Shown: positions 34,894 to 43,852, counted from the first letter of the stretch. The stretch is DNA of 64,000 nt from Lentisphaera marina (GCF_028745505.1 NZ_JAQZZL010000002.1:248001-312000); one strand, 5' to 3'. The notes: generated by a model from the letters alone, not told the origin. Made by a program: numbers and translations.

Positions 34894-35481
34894 ATGATGA
34901 TAGAAAAAAAAGAACTCCAAGAACTCGAAATCCTTAAACACGTGGAAGAAACTCCCTGTTTGAGCAATCGAATTGCAGCCGAAAAACTTGGCTGTAGTAT
35001 TAAGTTGGCGCATGAAGTGTTAAAGAAGATGGCAGGGCGCGGCTTACTTCACATCAAGAAAGTTCACTCGCGGCGCTGGGATTACTTCCTAACACCCAAA
35101 GGTATAGCCGAGAAAGCTCGCCTAACTATGGGCTTCTTAAATTTCTCTATGTATTTCTACCATGAAGCACGCAAGTTGAGTTCTCAGGTTTGTCGCGACC
35201 TTGCCGAATCCGGAGTAAAAGAAGTCTCATTCCTTGGTGCAGGGGATCTCGCCGAGATCGTTTATCTTGGTGTCAAAGAATGGGGTATGGAATTAAAGTC
35301 AGTTTACGATGATGAGCATGAAAGATTTCTTGGACATCAAGTTTATTCTTTGAAGAGTTTTAATAGTCAATTATCTGATAAGATTTTGGTGTGTATGTAT
35401 GACCCCGTACAGCCGACGCAAAATAAGTATTTACCAAGAGGTTTAGAAGCAAATGAATCCTTTTACTGGATATTTAACTAA
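34894..35481 (+). CDS. Winged-helix regulator with C-terminal Rossmann-like domain, head of the polysaccharide cluster
   Basis: 195 aa. Seen: a winged helix-turn-helix at about residues 8-75 (SNRIAAEKLGCSIKLAHEVLKKM, then the wing HIKKVHSRRWDYFLTPKG), a linker helix, and a C-terminal alpha/beta domain from 105 with a dinucleotide-binding-like loop SFLGAGDLAEIVY. Similar MarR-like regulators open exopolysaccharide loci in other bacteria. The C-terminal domain may sense a nucleotide or sugar ligand; this is inference. Probably controls the long operon that follows after 58 bases. Confidence 0.7.
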   Translation: MMIEKKELQELEILKHVEETPCLSNRIAAEKLGCSIKLAHEVLKKMAGRGLLHIKKVHSRRWDYFLTPKGIAEKARLTMGFLNFSMYFYHEARKLSSQVCRDLAESGVKEVSFLGAGDLAEIVYLGVKEWGMELKSVYDDEHERFLGHQVYSLKSFNSQLSDKILVCMYDPVQPTQNKYLPRGLEANESFYWIFN

Positions 35482-35539
35482 ATGTGTATTATGGCGTTTC
35501 ATAGTGCCGAGTGTTGTTAAGGAGCTTTGATTAGGTTTT

Positions 35540-36757
35540 ATGGTTAATTGTGATTATTTAATTGTGGGTGCTGGAATAATAGGTTTGACTTTGGCGTACA
35601 AATTGAATCTTAAGTTTCCAGATGCAAAGATTATACTTTTAGAAAAAGAAAGTCAGCTTGGATTGCACAGTAGTGGCAGGAATAGTGGGGTGCTTCACTC
35701 GGGTATTTATTATCCTGAAGAAAGTCTGAAAGCTCGTTTTTGCGCCGATGGAGCCAAGCAGATGAAGCAATTCTGTGAAGAAAATAAGGTTCCATGTGAA
35801 GCAATAGGTAAAGTTATTATCCCAAAGGTAGCTGAAGATATTGATTATCTAGATGTTTTATGTGAACGCGGTAAAAATAATGGAGCAGAAGTTGAGTTGA
35901 TTAATGGATGCGAATTGGCAAAAATTGAACCTGAAGCTAATGCTCAATTTGATACTGCACTTTATTCCCCAAATACGTCAGTAGTTAATCCTAAAAAGGT
36001 CCTAGAGGAGCTGAGTGCAAAATTAAGCTCAAATGGGGTGATGATTTTTTGCAATAGCGAAGTTCAAGTAGTAGATCCAGATAAATCTACAGTAGAATCT
36101 GTGGGTGGAAATAAATATAAATATGGTTTTTTATTTAACACAAGCGGTTTTTCAGTCGATAAAGTTGCTTACCCCTTTGGGTTAGTTAATGATTATGAGA
36201 TGTTGCCTTTTAAGGGGAATTATTATAAGCTCTCCAAGGCTTGTGAGCTTAAGTTTAATGGGCTGATATACCCAGTTCCAGATCTGAATGTGCCATTTTT
36301 GGGGATTCATTCTGTTAAAGATATTCAGGGAAATATTTATTTTGGGCCATCAGCAGTTCCCGCTTTTGGGAGATTAAATTATCAAGGTTTGAATGGTTTT
36401 AGTTTTAGTGAATCATTTAAATCGTTGAGTATTATTAGTAGACAGTATCTAAATAATATTCAAGGCTTTAGAGTATATGCACATAATGAAGCTCTGCAAT
36501 TCTTCAAGAGTGAGTTTATAAAAGCAGCGCAAGTATTGGCACCTAATTTACGTACTTACGATTTAGAAAAGTGTGATAAAGTGGGGATCAGAACACAGTT
36601 ATTTAATAAAAAAGAACAGCGATTGGAGATGGATTTCATTATTAAGTCAACAGAAAATACTATGCATGTTCTAAATACCGTTTCTCCAGGGTTTACAAGC
36701 TCTTTTGCAGTGGCAGATTATTTAATTAAAAATTTACCTAAGGCTTTTAAGATATAA
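35540..36757 (+). CDS. lhgO: LhgO-like FAD-dependent L-2-hydroxyglutarate oxidase
   Basis: 405 aa. Seen: FAD-binding YLIVGAGIIGLTLAYKL at the N-terminus, LEKESQLGLHSSGRNSGVLHSGIYY near residues 35-60, a DAO-type substrate domain, and C-terminal GIRTQLFNKK and NTVSPGFTSSFAVADYL motifs. Known: LhgO oxidises L-2-hydroxyglutarate to 2-oxoglutarate and feeds electrons to quinone. It is odd in a sugar cluster; one base separates it from the GmhA-like gene. I infer it recycles 2-hydroxyglutarate formed by a 2-oxoglutarate-coupled sugar dehydrogenase encoded in the same operon. Oxidation of a sugar acid is the alternative. Confidence 0.82.
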   Translation: MVNCDYLIVGAGIIGLTLAYKLNLKFPDAKIILLEKESQLGLHSSGRNSGVLHSGIYYPEESLKARFCADGAKQMKQFCEENKVPCEAIGKVIIPKVAEDIDYLDVLCERGKNNGAEVELINGCELAKIEPEANAQFDTALYSPNTSVVNPKKVLEELSAKLSSNGVMIFCNSEVQVVDPDKSTVESVGGNKYKYGFLFNTSGFSVDKVAYPFGLVNDYEMLPFKGNYYKLSKACELKFNGLIYPVPDLNVPFLGIHSVKDIQGNIYFGPSAVPAFGRLNYQGLNGFSFSESFKSLSIISRQYLNNIQGFRVYAHNEALQFFKSEFIKAAQVLAPNLRTYDLEKCDKVGIRTQLFNKKEQRLEMDFIIKSTENTMHVLNTVSPGFTSSFAVADYLIKNLPKAFKI

Positions 36758-36758
36758 A

Positions 36759-37316
36759 ATGAATTCTTATAAAGAGTACATGAAAGTGCTGGCAGAAGTG
36801 TTAGATGCGTGTGACACTAATTTTTTGAATCAACTGTATGTGGAGTTAGAACAAGCATGGCATAAACGTAGTCAAGTCTTTATCTGTGGCAATGGTGGTA
36901 GTTCAGCCAATGCTATGCATATCGCTAATGATTTTATTTATGGTGTATGCCCAGTAAAAGGACTTAATGTTAATGCTCTTTCTAGTAATTCAGCTGTGTT
37001 GACATGCTTAGCAAATGATACTGGTTATGAGAATATTTATTCAAACCAAATTAAAAGTTTAGCGCAGGCGGGAGATCTATTGATTGTTTTGTCTGGTAGT
37101 GGAAATTCACAGAATCTAATTAACGCTATTAAAGCCGCAAAAGAAACGGGCCTTAAGACTTGTGGTATACTAGGTTTTGATGGGGGGATTTGCAAAGCGC
37201 TTGTAGATATTCCCATTCATTTTGATGTTAATGATATGCAGATTTCTGAAGATTGCCAAACAATTGTAGGCCATATGTTAATGCAAAAATTAAATGAGAG
37301 TTTAAAAGATGTTTGA
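36759..37316 (+). CDS. gmhA: GmhA-like phosphosugar isomerase (SIS domain)
   Basis: 185 aa. Seen: SIS motifs VFICGNGGSSANAMHIANDF near residues 43-62, LIVLSGSGNSQNLINAI near 107, and QISEDCQTIVGHMLMQ near 160, keeping the His used for catalysis in GmhA. The AEEL-like glutamate of Escherichia coli GmhA is replaced by the AND sequence here. Known: GmhA isomerises sedoheptulose-7-phosphate to D-glycero-D-manno-heptose-7-phosphate. The substitution leaves room for a related substrate. Overlaps the next gene by eight bases. Confidence 0.82.
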   Translation: MNSYKEYMKVLAEVLDACDTNFLNQLYVELEQAWHKRSQVFICGNGGSSANAMHIANDFIYGVCPVKGLNVNALSSNSAVLTCLANDTGYENIYSNQIKSLAQAGDLLIVLSGSGNSQNLINAIKAAKETGLKTCGILGFDGGICKALVDIPIHFDVNDMQISEDCQTIVGHMLMQKLNESLKDV

Positions 37317-38295
37317 AAAAATCGCAGTCATTGGAAGTAATTCATTTTCAGGATCTAATTTCATTGATTACTGCTTGAAGCAAAGTTGTGAAGTTATTGG
37401 CTTAAGTCGTTCAGAGGAAGCACACCCAGTTTTCCTGCCGTATAAGAACAATATAAACAATACCGTTTTTTATCAACGTGATCTAAACCATCACTTGAAT
37501 GAACTTATTGATACGTTAAATGATTTTAAACCAGATTATGTTGTGAATTTTGCTGCGCAAGGCATGGTTGCACAAAGTTGGGAAAACCCAGGTCACTGGT
37601 TTAAGACGAATACATTGTCAAATGTGTTGTTTCATGACCGCTTAAGGAAGTTAGATTTTTTAAAAAAATATGTCCACGTTTCAACTCCAGAAGTCTATGG
37701 AAGTTGCGAAGGTTATGTTAGCGAAAATCATGCAATGAATCCCAGCACACCTTATGCCGTTTCACGCGCAGCTGCAGATATGAGCTTGCGGAGCTTTTAT
37801 AATGCTTATAAGTTCCCGGTTTCCTTTACTCGGTCTGCAAATGTTTATGGCGCGGGTCAACAGTTATATCGTATTATCCCACGTACAATAATGTGTATAT
37901 TAACAGGGGAGAAACTTCAGCTTCACGGTGGAGGAACTTCGGTGCGATCTTTTATTCATATCGATGATGTTTCAGCAGGAACCCTTAAAGTTGCTCAGGA
38001 ACCAAATGCTGGTGAAATATATCACTTTTCAACTGATCATGCAGTGTCAATTCGAGAGTTAGTCGAGTTGATCTGTAACCGCTTGGGAGCCGATTTCAAC
38101 GAATGTGTTGAAGTTGTTGGTGATCGCCTGGGCAAAGATGGTTTTTATCTGTTGGATAATGCCAAGGCGAAAAGTAACTTGGGGTGGAGTGCTCAGGTCA
38201 CTTTAAATGAAGGAATAGATAAAACTATTGAATGGGTCAAGAATAACTTAGAAACATTAAAAAAATTACCACAAAATTATATCCATAAGGAATAG
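37309..38295 (+). CDS. NAD-dependent sugar-nucleotide 4,6-dehydratase-like protein
   Basis: 328 aa, extended SDR. Seen: IGSNSFSGSNFIDYCLK in place of the usual GxxGxxG, HVSTPEVYG near residue 122 and YAVSRAAAD (YxxxK-type site with Arg instead of Lys) near 147, NVYGAGQQLYRIIPR, and RSFIHIDDVSAG. The Ser-Thr-Pro-Glu motif keeps the glutamate used by 4,6-dehydratases but not the aspartate. The altered glycine motif and Tyr-x-x-x-Arg are unusual. Likely produces a 4-keto intermediate; epimerase is the alternative. Confidence 0.68.
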   Translation: MFEKIAVIGSNSFSGSNFIDYCLKQSCEVIGLSRSEEAHPVFLPYKNNINNTVFYQRDLNHHLNELIDTLNDFKPDYVVNFAAQGMVAQSWENPGHWFKTNTLSNVLFHDRLRKLDFLKKYVHVSTPEVYGSCEGYVSENHAMNPSTPYAVSRAAADMSLRSFYNAYKFPVSFTRSANVYGAGQQLYRIIPRTIMCILTGEKLQLHGGGTSVRSFIHIDDVSAGTLKVAQEPNAGEIYHFSTDHAVSIRELVELICNRLGADFNECVEVVGDRLGKDGFYLLDNAKAKSNLGWSAQVTLNEGIDKTIEWVKNNLETLKKLPQNYIHKE

Positions 38296-38303
38296 AAGTT
38301 ATT

Positions 38304-39242
38304 ATGAAAATTTTAGTTACAGGTGGCTGCGGTTACATTGGAAGCGTGTTAGTCCCTAAATTATTGGATCAAGGCCATGAAGTTATCGTTGTCGACATAA
38401 TGTGGTTTGGAAATGTGTTGCAAAAGCATGACAAACTTAATGTTATAGAAATGGACGTGCAAGATGTAGATAATTTACCGATGACAGGAGTCGATGTCAT
38501 TATTAATTTGGCTAATATCGCCAACGATCCTTGTGGTGATTTAAACTCTAAACTTTCATGGGAAGTTAATGTACTTACAGCCATGAAGATGACAGAGAGA
38601 GCTATTGAATTAGGTGTTAAACAGATCCTTCATTCTAGTAGTGGTAGTGTGTATGGTCTTAAGGAAGAAGATCAAGTGACAGAAGACTTGAGTTTGGTTC
38701 CCCTATCAGACTACAATAAAACTAAAATGATTGCGGAACGAGTATTTATGAGCTACCAAGATCAAATTACGGTCCACATGATTCGTCCCGCAACGGTCTG
38801 CGGTTATTCTCCAAGGACACGTCTAGATGTTGCTGTGAACATGCTGACGATGCAAGCATGTGTAAATCAACGTATTACAGTTTTTGGAGGGGATCAAACT
38901 CGTCCCAATATTCATATTCAGGATATCACTGATGTGTTTATTTATTTTTTAGGCAAAGGCCCTGAAACTGCTGGAGTGTATAATGCTGGTTTTGAAAATA
39001 TTTCGATTTTAGAGATAGCTGAACGAGCAAATGAAAAAATACCTTCTGAAATTGTAGTAACTGAATCAAATGATCCCCGCTCTTACCGTTTGAACTCTGA
39101 TAAATTACTTGCTACAGGATTTAAACCAAAATATAATGTAGCATACGCTATCGAGGAAATTATCGAGGCATATCAATCTGGGAAATTGATTGATAATGAT
39201 AACTGCTACAATATTAGGACGATGAAAAAGCTCAATATTTAA
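38304..39242 (+). CDS. SDR-family sugar-nucleotide dehydrogenase/epimerase
   Basis: 312 aa. Seen: VTGGCGYIGSVLVPKLL, HSSSGSVYGLKEED, the YNKTK catalytic pair near residue 138, RPATVCGYSPRTRLDVAVNML near 152-172, NIHIQDITDV and NDPRSYRLNSDKL. The RxRxDxxVN motif is also present in the SDR at 51653, suggesting they belong to one subfamily that acts on GDP-heptose-like sugars. Its stop overlaps the next start by one base. Exact reaction uncertain. Confidence 0.75.
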   Translation: MKILVTGGCGYIGSVLVPKLLDQGHEVIVVDIMWFGNVLQKHDKLNVIEMDVQDVDNLPMTGVDVIINLANIANDPCGDLNSKLSWEVNVLTAMKMTERAIELGVKQILHSSSGSVYGLKEEDQVTEDLSLVPLSDYNKTKMIAERVFMSYQDQITVHMIRPATVCGYSPRTRLDVAVNMLTMQACVNQRITVFGGDQTRPNIHIQDITDVFIYFLGKGPETAGVYNAGFENISILEIAERANEKIPSEIVVTESNDPRSYRLNSDKLLATGFKPKYNVAYAIEEIIEAYQSGKLIDNDNCYNIRTMKKLNI

Positions 39243-39946
39243 TGAAAGCTCTATTGCTAGCAGCAGGCTTTGGGACGCGCTTAAAGCCTTACACAGATCA
39301 CACACCGAAAGTCTTGATGCCTATCTGTGGGAAGCCCTTACTTGATTATTGGTTGCATGACCTCACGGCTGCGGGTATTAGCGATATTTTGGTCAATACC
39401 CACTATTTGTACGAAAAAGTTTATAATTTTTTAGACCAATCGGACTATGAAGTGAAAGTCTTTCACGAAGAGGTACTACTAGGTACTGGTGGGACTCTAC
39501 TAGCAAATAAAGATTTTTTTGCCAATGATTCAATCATGTTAGTGCATGCCGATAATCTTTCGCATTTTGATGTAGATGCCTTTATGAGTGCACATGAGAA
39601 TCGTCCATCAGATTGCCATATCACTATGATGAGCTTTGCGACAGATACTCCTGAGAGCTGTGGCATTCTCGAACTAGATGAAAATAATATCGTCGTCGAG
39701 TTTCATGAGAAAGTGGCGAACCCACCGGGTAACCGCGCCAACGCTGCAGTTTATATTCTCGATGAGAGCGTTATGGGATTTTTAAGGAGCCTTGGTAAGG
39801 AGGAGATCGATTTCAGTACGGAAGTGATTCCACATTATATGGGGCGCATACTGGAATGGCACAATGATGTTTACCATCGTGATATAGGCACGCCCGAGAG
39901 CTATGAGAAAGCAAACAAAGAATTTGGAGAGCTATTAAATGGATAA
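39242..39946 (+). CDS. Sugar-1-phosphate nucleotidyltransferase (HddC-like)
   Basis: 234 aa. Seen: LLAAGFGTRLKPYTDHTPKVLMPICGKP at the N-terminus, LLGTGGTLL near residue 80, metal site VHADN near 100, NAAVYILDE and HRDIGTPESYEKAN near the C-terminus. Known: this group activates mannose- or heptose-1-phosphate with GTP. A second paralogue lies at 52575, so two activated sugars may be made. The gene overlaps the transketolase gene by eight bases. Confidence 0.85.
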   Translation: MKALLLAAGFGTRLKPYTDHTPKVLMPICGKPLLDYWLHDLTAAGISDILVNTHYLYEKVYNFLDQSDYEVKVFHEEVLLGTGGTLLANKDFFANDSIMLVHADNLSHFDVDAFMSAHENRPSDCHITMMSFATDTPESCGILELDENNIVVEFHEKVANPPGNRANAAVYILDESVMGFLRSLGKEEIDFSTEVIPHYMGRILEWHNDVYHRDIGTPESYEKANKEFGELLNG

Positions 39947-40751
39947 GGTAAAAGTCTTAGAGAGGACTGCCGCTGAGGTTAGAGGCAGGATTTTAGAAGT
40001 CTCGCATCGTAACCGTATTCCTCACCTGGCTAGTTCAATGTCTTGTGTAGATTTACTAGTGGTTCTTTATGGTGAGCAGATGAAGTATCGCAGTGATGAA
40101 CCACTTTGGGATCAGCGAGACCGTTTTATTTTAAGTAAAGGGCATGCGGCATCGGCACTATATACGGTACTATCGAAATATGTTTTTTTTCCTGATGAAG
40201 CCTTAGATACGCATGGTAAACCAGGATCAAGACTGGAGGAGCACCCGAGTCGAAATTGTGTCCCAGGGGTGGAAGTGGCGACCGGGACACTAGGGCATGG
40301 CTTACCCGTAGCAAATGGAATGGCGCTAGCGGCTAAAATCAAAAATGAATCTTATCACACCTACGTTATTTTAGGAGATGGAGAATGCAATGAGGGGACT
40401 ATTTGGGAAGGAGCAATGTTTGCGGCGGGGCATAAGTTGGGGAATCTCACCGTTTTTGTAGATTTTAATAAATGGCAGGCGACAGATCGTTCCTGTGATG
40501 TCCTTCATTTGGAATGTCTGTGTGAAAAGTTTAAAGCTTTTGGTTGGAATGTCTGTCGGGTTAATGGCAACTCAATTAGATCGATATTAGAAGGTCTACA
40601 AACTAAATTTGATAATGATAAACCCACGGCCTTTATTGCCGATACAACGAAAGGAGCTGGGATTTCATTTGCAGAAGATGACAACAATTGGCATTACCGT
40701 ATTCCTTCTGAGGAAGAAGTAGCGCAAGGAACAAAGGAGCTAGGCTTGTGA
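39939..40751 (+). CDS. Transketolase-like TPP enzyme, N-terminal subunit
   Basis: 270 aa. Seen: HRNRIPHLASSMSCVDLLVVLY, SKGHAASALY, ATGTLGHGLPVANGMALAAK and the thiamine pyrophosphate site GDGECNEGTIWEGAMFAAGH with FNKWQ (residues 146-178). Known: split transketolases have the TPP domain here and the pyrimidine domain in the next gene; both are needed. In this sugar cluster it probably transfers a two-carbon ketol to or from a sugar precursor. GTGA overlap with its partner ensures equal synthesis. Confidence 0.92.
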   Translation: MDKVKVLERTAAEVRGRILEVSHRNRIPHLASSMSCVDLLVVLYGEQMKYRSDEPLWDQRDRFILSKGHAASALYTVLSKYVFFPDEALDTHGKPGSRLEEHPSRNCVPGVEVATGTLGHGLPVANGMALAAKIKNESYHTYVILGDGECNEGTIWEGAMFAAGHKLGNLTVFVDFNKWQATDRSCDVLHLECLCEKFKAFGWNVCRVNGNSIRSILEGLQTKFDNDKPTAFIADTTKGAGISFAEDDNNWHYRIPSEEEVAQGTKELGL

Positions 40752-41665
40752 GGAATGCATTTGCAGCAGAGTTACTAGAACAAGCGGGCCTTCACGAAAA
40801 CCTCGTATTTTTATCAGGGGATATTGGGAACAGAATGTTTGACTCTTACAAAGAAAAATTTGGAGAGCGCTTTTTTAATTGTGGTATTGCAGAAGCCAAT
40901 ATGACAGGCGTGGCCGCTGGACTCGCACTTTCTGGAATGAGGCCGGTGACTTATACAATCACTCCCTTTAACACAGCGCGCTGTTATGAACAAATCAAAA
41001 TTGATGTTTGTTATAATAATGTGCCCGTGATTATTGTTGGAGTGGGTGGCGGTCTATCCTATGCTTCCTTGGGTGCGACCCATCAATCCTTGGACGAAAT
41101 TGCCTTTATGAAGAATTTACCTAATATGAACGTCTTTTGCCCGGGAGATGCTATGGAGGTACGAGCGTGTCTGCGGGAAGCGTTAAGGCTCAATGAGCCC
41201 GTATATATTAGGCTAGGGAAAAAGAATGAACCCGTTTATAACGAAGAGATTCCCTTGCTGACAGCAGGAAAAATGCATAGACATAAAAAGGGTGAAAAAA
41301 TTTGTTTAGTTAGCACAGGTAATATTTTGCCCGTGGCTTATGATTGTTTAGATTTACTGGCGGAACAAAATTTGTCTACAGAGCTGGTGAGCTGTTTTTC
41401 AGTGAAACCGCTTGATGAAGGGTACTTGGAAGAGGCATTTGAAAAGTTTGATTTAGTTATTTCCATAGAGGAACATGGTGTAGGTGGTCTCTCCTCGGCA
41501 ATCTTAGATGTGGTACATGATAAAGGTTTAGATGTGAAAAAATATCTAAAAGTTCATACCGGCGATCAATTCTATTCCTATAGTGGCGGTCAGCAGAATG
41601 CGCGAGTTCAAGCAGGTTTAGAAGCCAATCAGATTATCAAGCGAGTATTGGATCGTCTATCATGA
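40748..41665 (+). CDS. Transketolase-like TPP enzyme, C-terminal subunit
   Basis: 305 aa, GTG start overlapping the previous stop. Seen: FNCGIAEANMTGVAAGLALSG near residues 49-69 with the catalytic Glu, YTITPFNTARCYEQIKIDVC, ASLGATHQSLDEIA, PVYIRLGK and a C-terminal transketolase_C fold with SIEEHGVGGLSSAI. Partner of the 39939 subunit. Close to 1-deoxyxylulose/transketolase-like pairs used in natural-product and polysaccharide sugar pathways. Confidence 0.9.
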   Translation: MRNAFAAELLEQAGLHENLVFLSGDIGNRMFDSYKEKFGERFFNCGIAEANMTGVAAGLALSGMRPVTYTITPFNTARCYEQIKIDVCYNNVPVIIVGVGGGLSYASLGATHQSLDEIAFMKNLPNMNVFCPGDAMEVRACLREALRLNEPVYIRLGKKNEPVYNEEIPLLTAGKMHRHKKGEKICLVSTGNILPVAYDCLDLLAEQNLSTELVSCFSVKPLDEGYLEEAFEKFDLVISIEEHGVGGLSSAILDVVHDKGLDVKKYLKVHTGDQFYSYSGGQQNARVQAGLEANQIIKRVLDRLS

Positions 41666-42246
41666 AGGTTGGAATTGATCTCGACAACACAATTATTAAT
41701 TATACGGGAGTCTTTTATCATGCCGCCTTGGAAAAAGGATTTATTCCGGTAGAAACGGGTGAATCGAAAGTAGCAGTAAAAGAATATTTATGCTCACAGG
41801 GGCAAGAAGATCTCTGGACTAAATTACAGGGATATGTCTATGGTGCAAGGCTTGAACTAGCATCTGTGTACAAAGGCTTTTTTTCTTGTCTAAAGATGTT
41901 CAAGGATAATAAAATAGATTATTGTATTATTAGTCATAAGACAAAAAAACCTTTTAAAGGGCCCCGTTATGATCTCCATGCACAAGCAAGTCAATGGATC
42001 AAGTCGCAGTTAGTGCCTCATATAGGAGATATAGAATACACATTTTGCGAAACCATAGAAGAAAAGCTGGCTACAATTGAGAGCAAAGCGTGCGATTATT
42101 TTATTGATGATTTAGTGATGGTGTTAAATCATACCGGCTTTCCAACTCAGGTTTCCCCTTTGCTCTTTAATGGCCTCATTGATTATGATGGTGAGCGTTT
42201 CACAGAGTGGCGAGAAATTGAAGAGTTCTTTAAGAGAAAGCAATGA
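41662..42246 (+). CDS. HAD-superfamily hydrolase-like protein
   Basis: 194 aa. Seen: motif I VGIDLDNTII (DxDxT) at residues 3-12, motif II Ser in YCIISHKTK, Lys in KPFKGPRYD and acidic motif IV CDYFIDDLVMVL near 150. Probably dephosphorylates a sugar phosphate in the pathway, perhaps filling the GmhB role (heptose-1,7-bisphosphatase), but sequence is not like classical GmhB. Four-base ATGA overlaps at both ends. Confidence 0.75.
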   Translation: MKVGIDLDNTIINYTGVFYHAALEKGFIPVETGESKVAVKEYLCSQGQEDLWTKLQGYVYGARLELASVYKGFFSCLKMFKDNKIDYCIISHKTKKPFKGPRYDLHAQASQWIKSQLVPHIGDIEYTFCETIEEKLATIESKACDYFIDDLVMVLNHTGFPTQVSPLLFNGLIDYDGERFTEWREIEEFFKRKQ

Positions 42247-43187
42247 TGTTCTTAGCACCATTTGAGGCCATAGACCAAGGTTTAGTCGAGCTGAAACCTG
42301 TAAAAGATGGTGCGAATAATAGTGTGGCTTCCTTTAAATATGGAGCTAAGCAATATTTTTTGAAAAATTATTACCCTGGGAAAGCAGGAGACAAGAGCCG
42401 TTTTGATCGTGAAATCCATTTTTATGAGTTTCTTCATGAAGTGGGATCTAAGCAAGTTCCAAAATTATTAAAAAAAGATCATTTGCGAGATAGGGCACTT
42501 TTTGAATTTATTTCCGGTTCAAAACTTATGGGTCAAGTTAAGTGGCCTGAAATTCAGCAGTGTCTAGATTTTTTTCTGGAAATAAATTGTGCAAAAAATA
42601 AGGGCATAAAACTGGCCGATGCAGCAGATACATCGCGTTCACCTCAGCAATTCGTCGATAATATTGAGCATCGCCTCAAGCGTTTTGAATCAGCCGAATT
42701 GAATGCAGAGTTGAAGAACTTCACAGTGAAATTACGTGATAAGTTCAATCTCTTGAAGAGTCGTATAAAGCTTTCGGCAAAGATCCTAGGCGACAACAAC
42801 CTTTGCTTAAGCCCATCGGATTTTGGCTTTCATAATGCCATTGAGAAAGATGGGGAGTTTTACTTTTTTGATTTTGAGTATGCGGGTTGGGATGATCCGG
42901 TGAAGTTCATTTGCGATTTTTTCTGTCAGCCACAAAACCCCGTAGATGAGAAATATTTATCGAGGTTTACCGAGGGGGTGTCATCGGCGTTCCCCAGCTA
43001 CACAGAAATGAAAAACTATGTTGAAATATTAATGCCGTTCTGCCGTATTAAATGGTGCTGTATTATACTCAATAGTTTTCTACAGGAAGAAAAAGAAAGA
43101 AGAAAATTTGCCGGTAAGGCTGGTTTTGATCACTTTAATGGCCAGCTTAATAAGGCCAAAGATTATTATAAAAAACATTTGGAGTAA
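42243..43187 (+). CDS. Aminoglycoside-phosphotransferase-like small-molecule kinase
   Basis: 314 aa. Seen: a protein-kinase-like fold with KQYFLKNYYPG (ATP lysine) near residue 38, the catalytic loop LSPSDFGFHNAI near 190 and metal motif FFDFEYAGWDDP near 209. Such APH/choline-kinase-like proteins phosphorylate a hydroxyl of a small molecule. Beside a HAD phosphatase and a nucleotidyltransferase, it could supply the anomeric phosphate of a sugar. Substrate unknown. Confidence 0.78.
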   Translation: MMFLAPFEAIDQGLVELKPVKDGANNSVASFKYGAKQYFLKNYYPGKAGDKSRFDREIHFYEFLHEVGSKQVPKLLKKDHLRDRALFEFISGSKLMGQVKWPEIQQCLDFFLEINCAKNKGIKLADAADTSRSPQQFVDNIEHRLKRFESAELNAELKNFTVKLRDKFNLLKSRIKLSAKILGDNNLCLSPSDFGFHNAIEKDGEFYFFDFEYAGWDDPVKFICDFFCQPQNPVDEKYLSRFTEGVSSAFPSYTEMKNYVEILMPFCRIKWCCIILNSFLQEEKERRKFAGKAGFDHFNGQLNKAKDYYKKHLE

Positions 43188-43189
43188 GT

Positions 43190-43852
43190 ATGTCAGAAGT
43201 CGATTTCATTTCATTAGTTCACAAATCAACCAAAAGAGATTATATCGCTCGTGTACTTGAGCGCCCCAAAGAGGAAGTGGCAGAGCTTGCAAAAAAGTTT
43301 GCCTATGATTATTGGGATGGTGATCGTACCACGGGTTATGGCGGATATAATTATGATGGACGCTGGGAAAAAGTGGCTCGTGCAATGGTGGAGCACTATG
43401 GCATCAAGCCCGGAGATAAGATTCTTGATGTTGGCTGCGGAAAAGGATTCCTACTCTTTGACTTCACTAAAGTCGTGCCTGGCGTTGAAGTGACAGGAAT
43501 AGATATTTCAGAATACGCCATTGAGCATGGTAAGGAAGAAGTACGTGATCGCATGCAGGTATGCGATGCAGCCGAATTACCTTTTGAAGATAATAGCTTT
43601 GATTTAGTGATATCAATTAATGCCCTGCACAACCTCTATGTTCAGGATTTTTATAAAGCAATGAAGGAGATTGAGCGAGTCGGCAAGGGCGCTAAGTATA
43701 TTTGCGTAGAAGCGTATCGCAATGAGGCAGAAAAAGTAAACCTTATGTATTGGCAGTTGACCTGTGAAATGTTTTGTACACCAGCAGAATGGGATTGGTG
43801 GTTTAAGCATACAGGTTACACTGGTGATGCCTCTTTTATTTATTTTGAATAA
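43190..43852 (+). CDS. Class I SAM-dependent methyltransferase
   Basis: 220 aa. Seen: motif I KILDVGCGKGFLLFDF near residues 80-95, ITGIDIS-type acidic loop (VTGIDISEYAIEHG), CDAAELPFEDNSFDLVISINAL near 125-146. N-terminal 70 residues contain DYWDGDRTTGYGGYNYDGRW, a segment seen in sugar-locus methyltransferases. Likely methylates a sugar or its precursor. Starts two bases after the kinase stop. Confidence 0.82.
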   Translation: MSEVDFISLVHKSTKRDYIARVLERPKEEVAELAKKFAYDYWDGDRTTGYGGYNYDGRWEKVARAMVEHYGIKPGDKILDVGCGKGFLLFDFTKVVPGVEVTGIDISEYAIEHGKEEVRDRMQVCDAAELPFEDNSFDLVISINALHNLYVQDFYKAMKEIERVGKGAKYICVEAYRNEAEKVNLMYWQLTCEMFCTPAEWDWWFKHTGYTGDASFIYFE

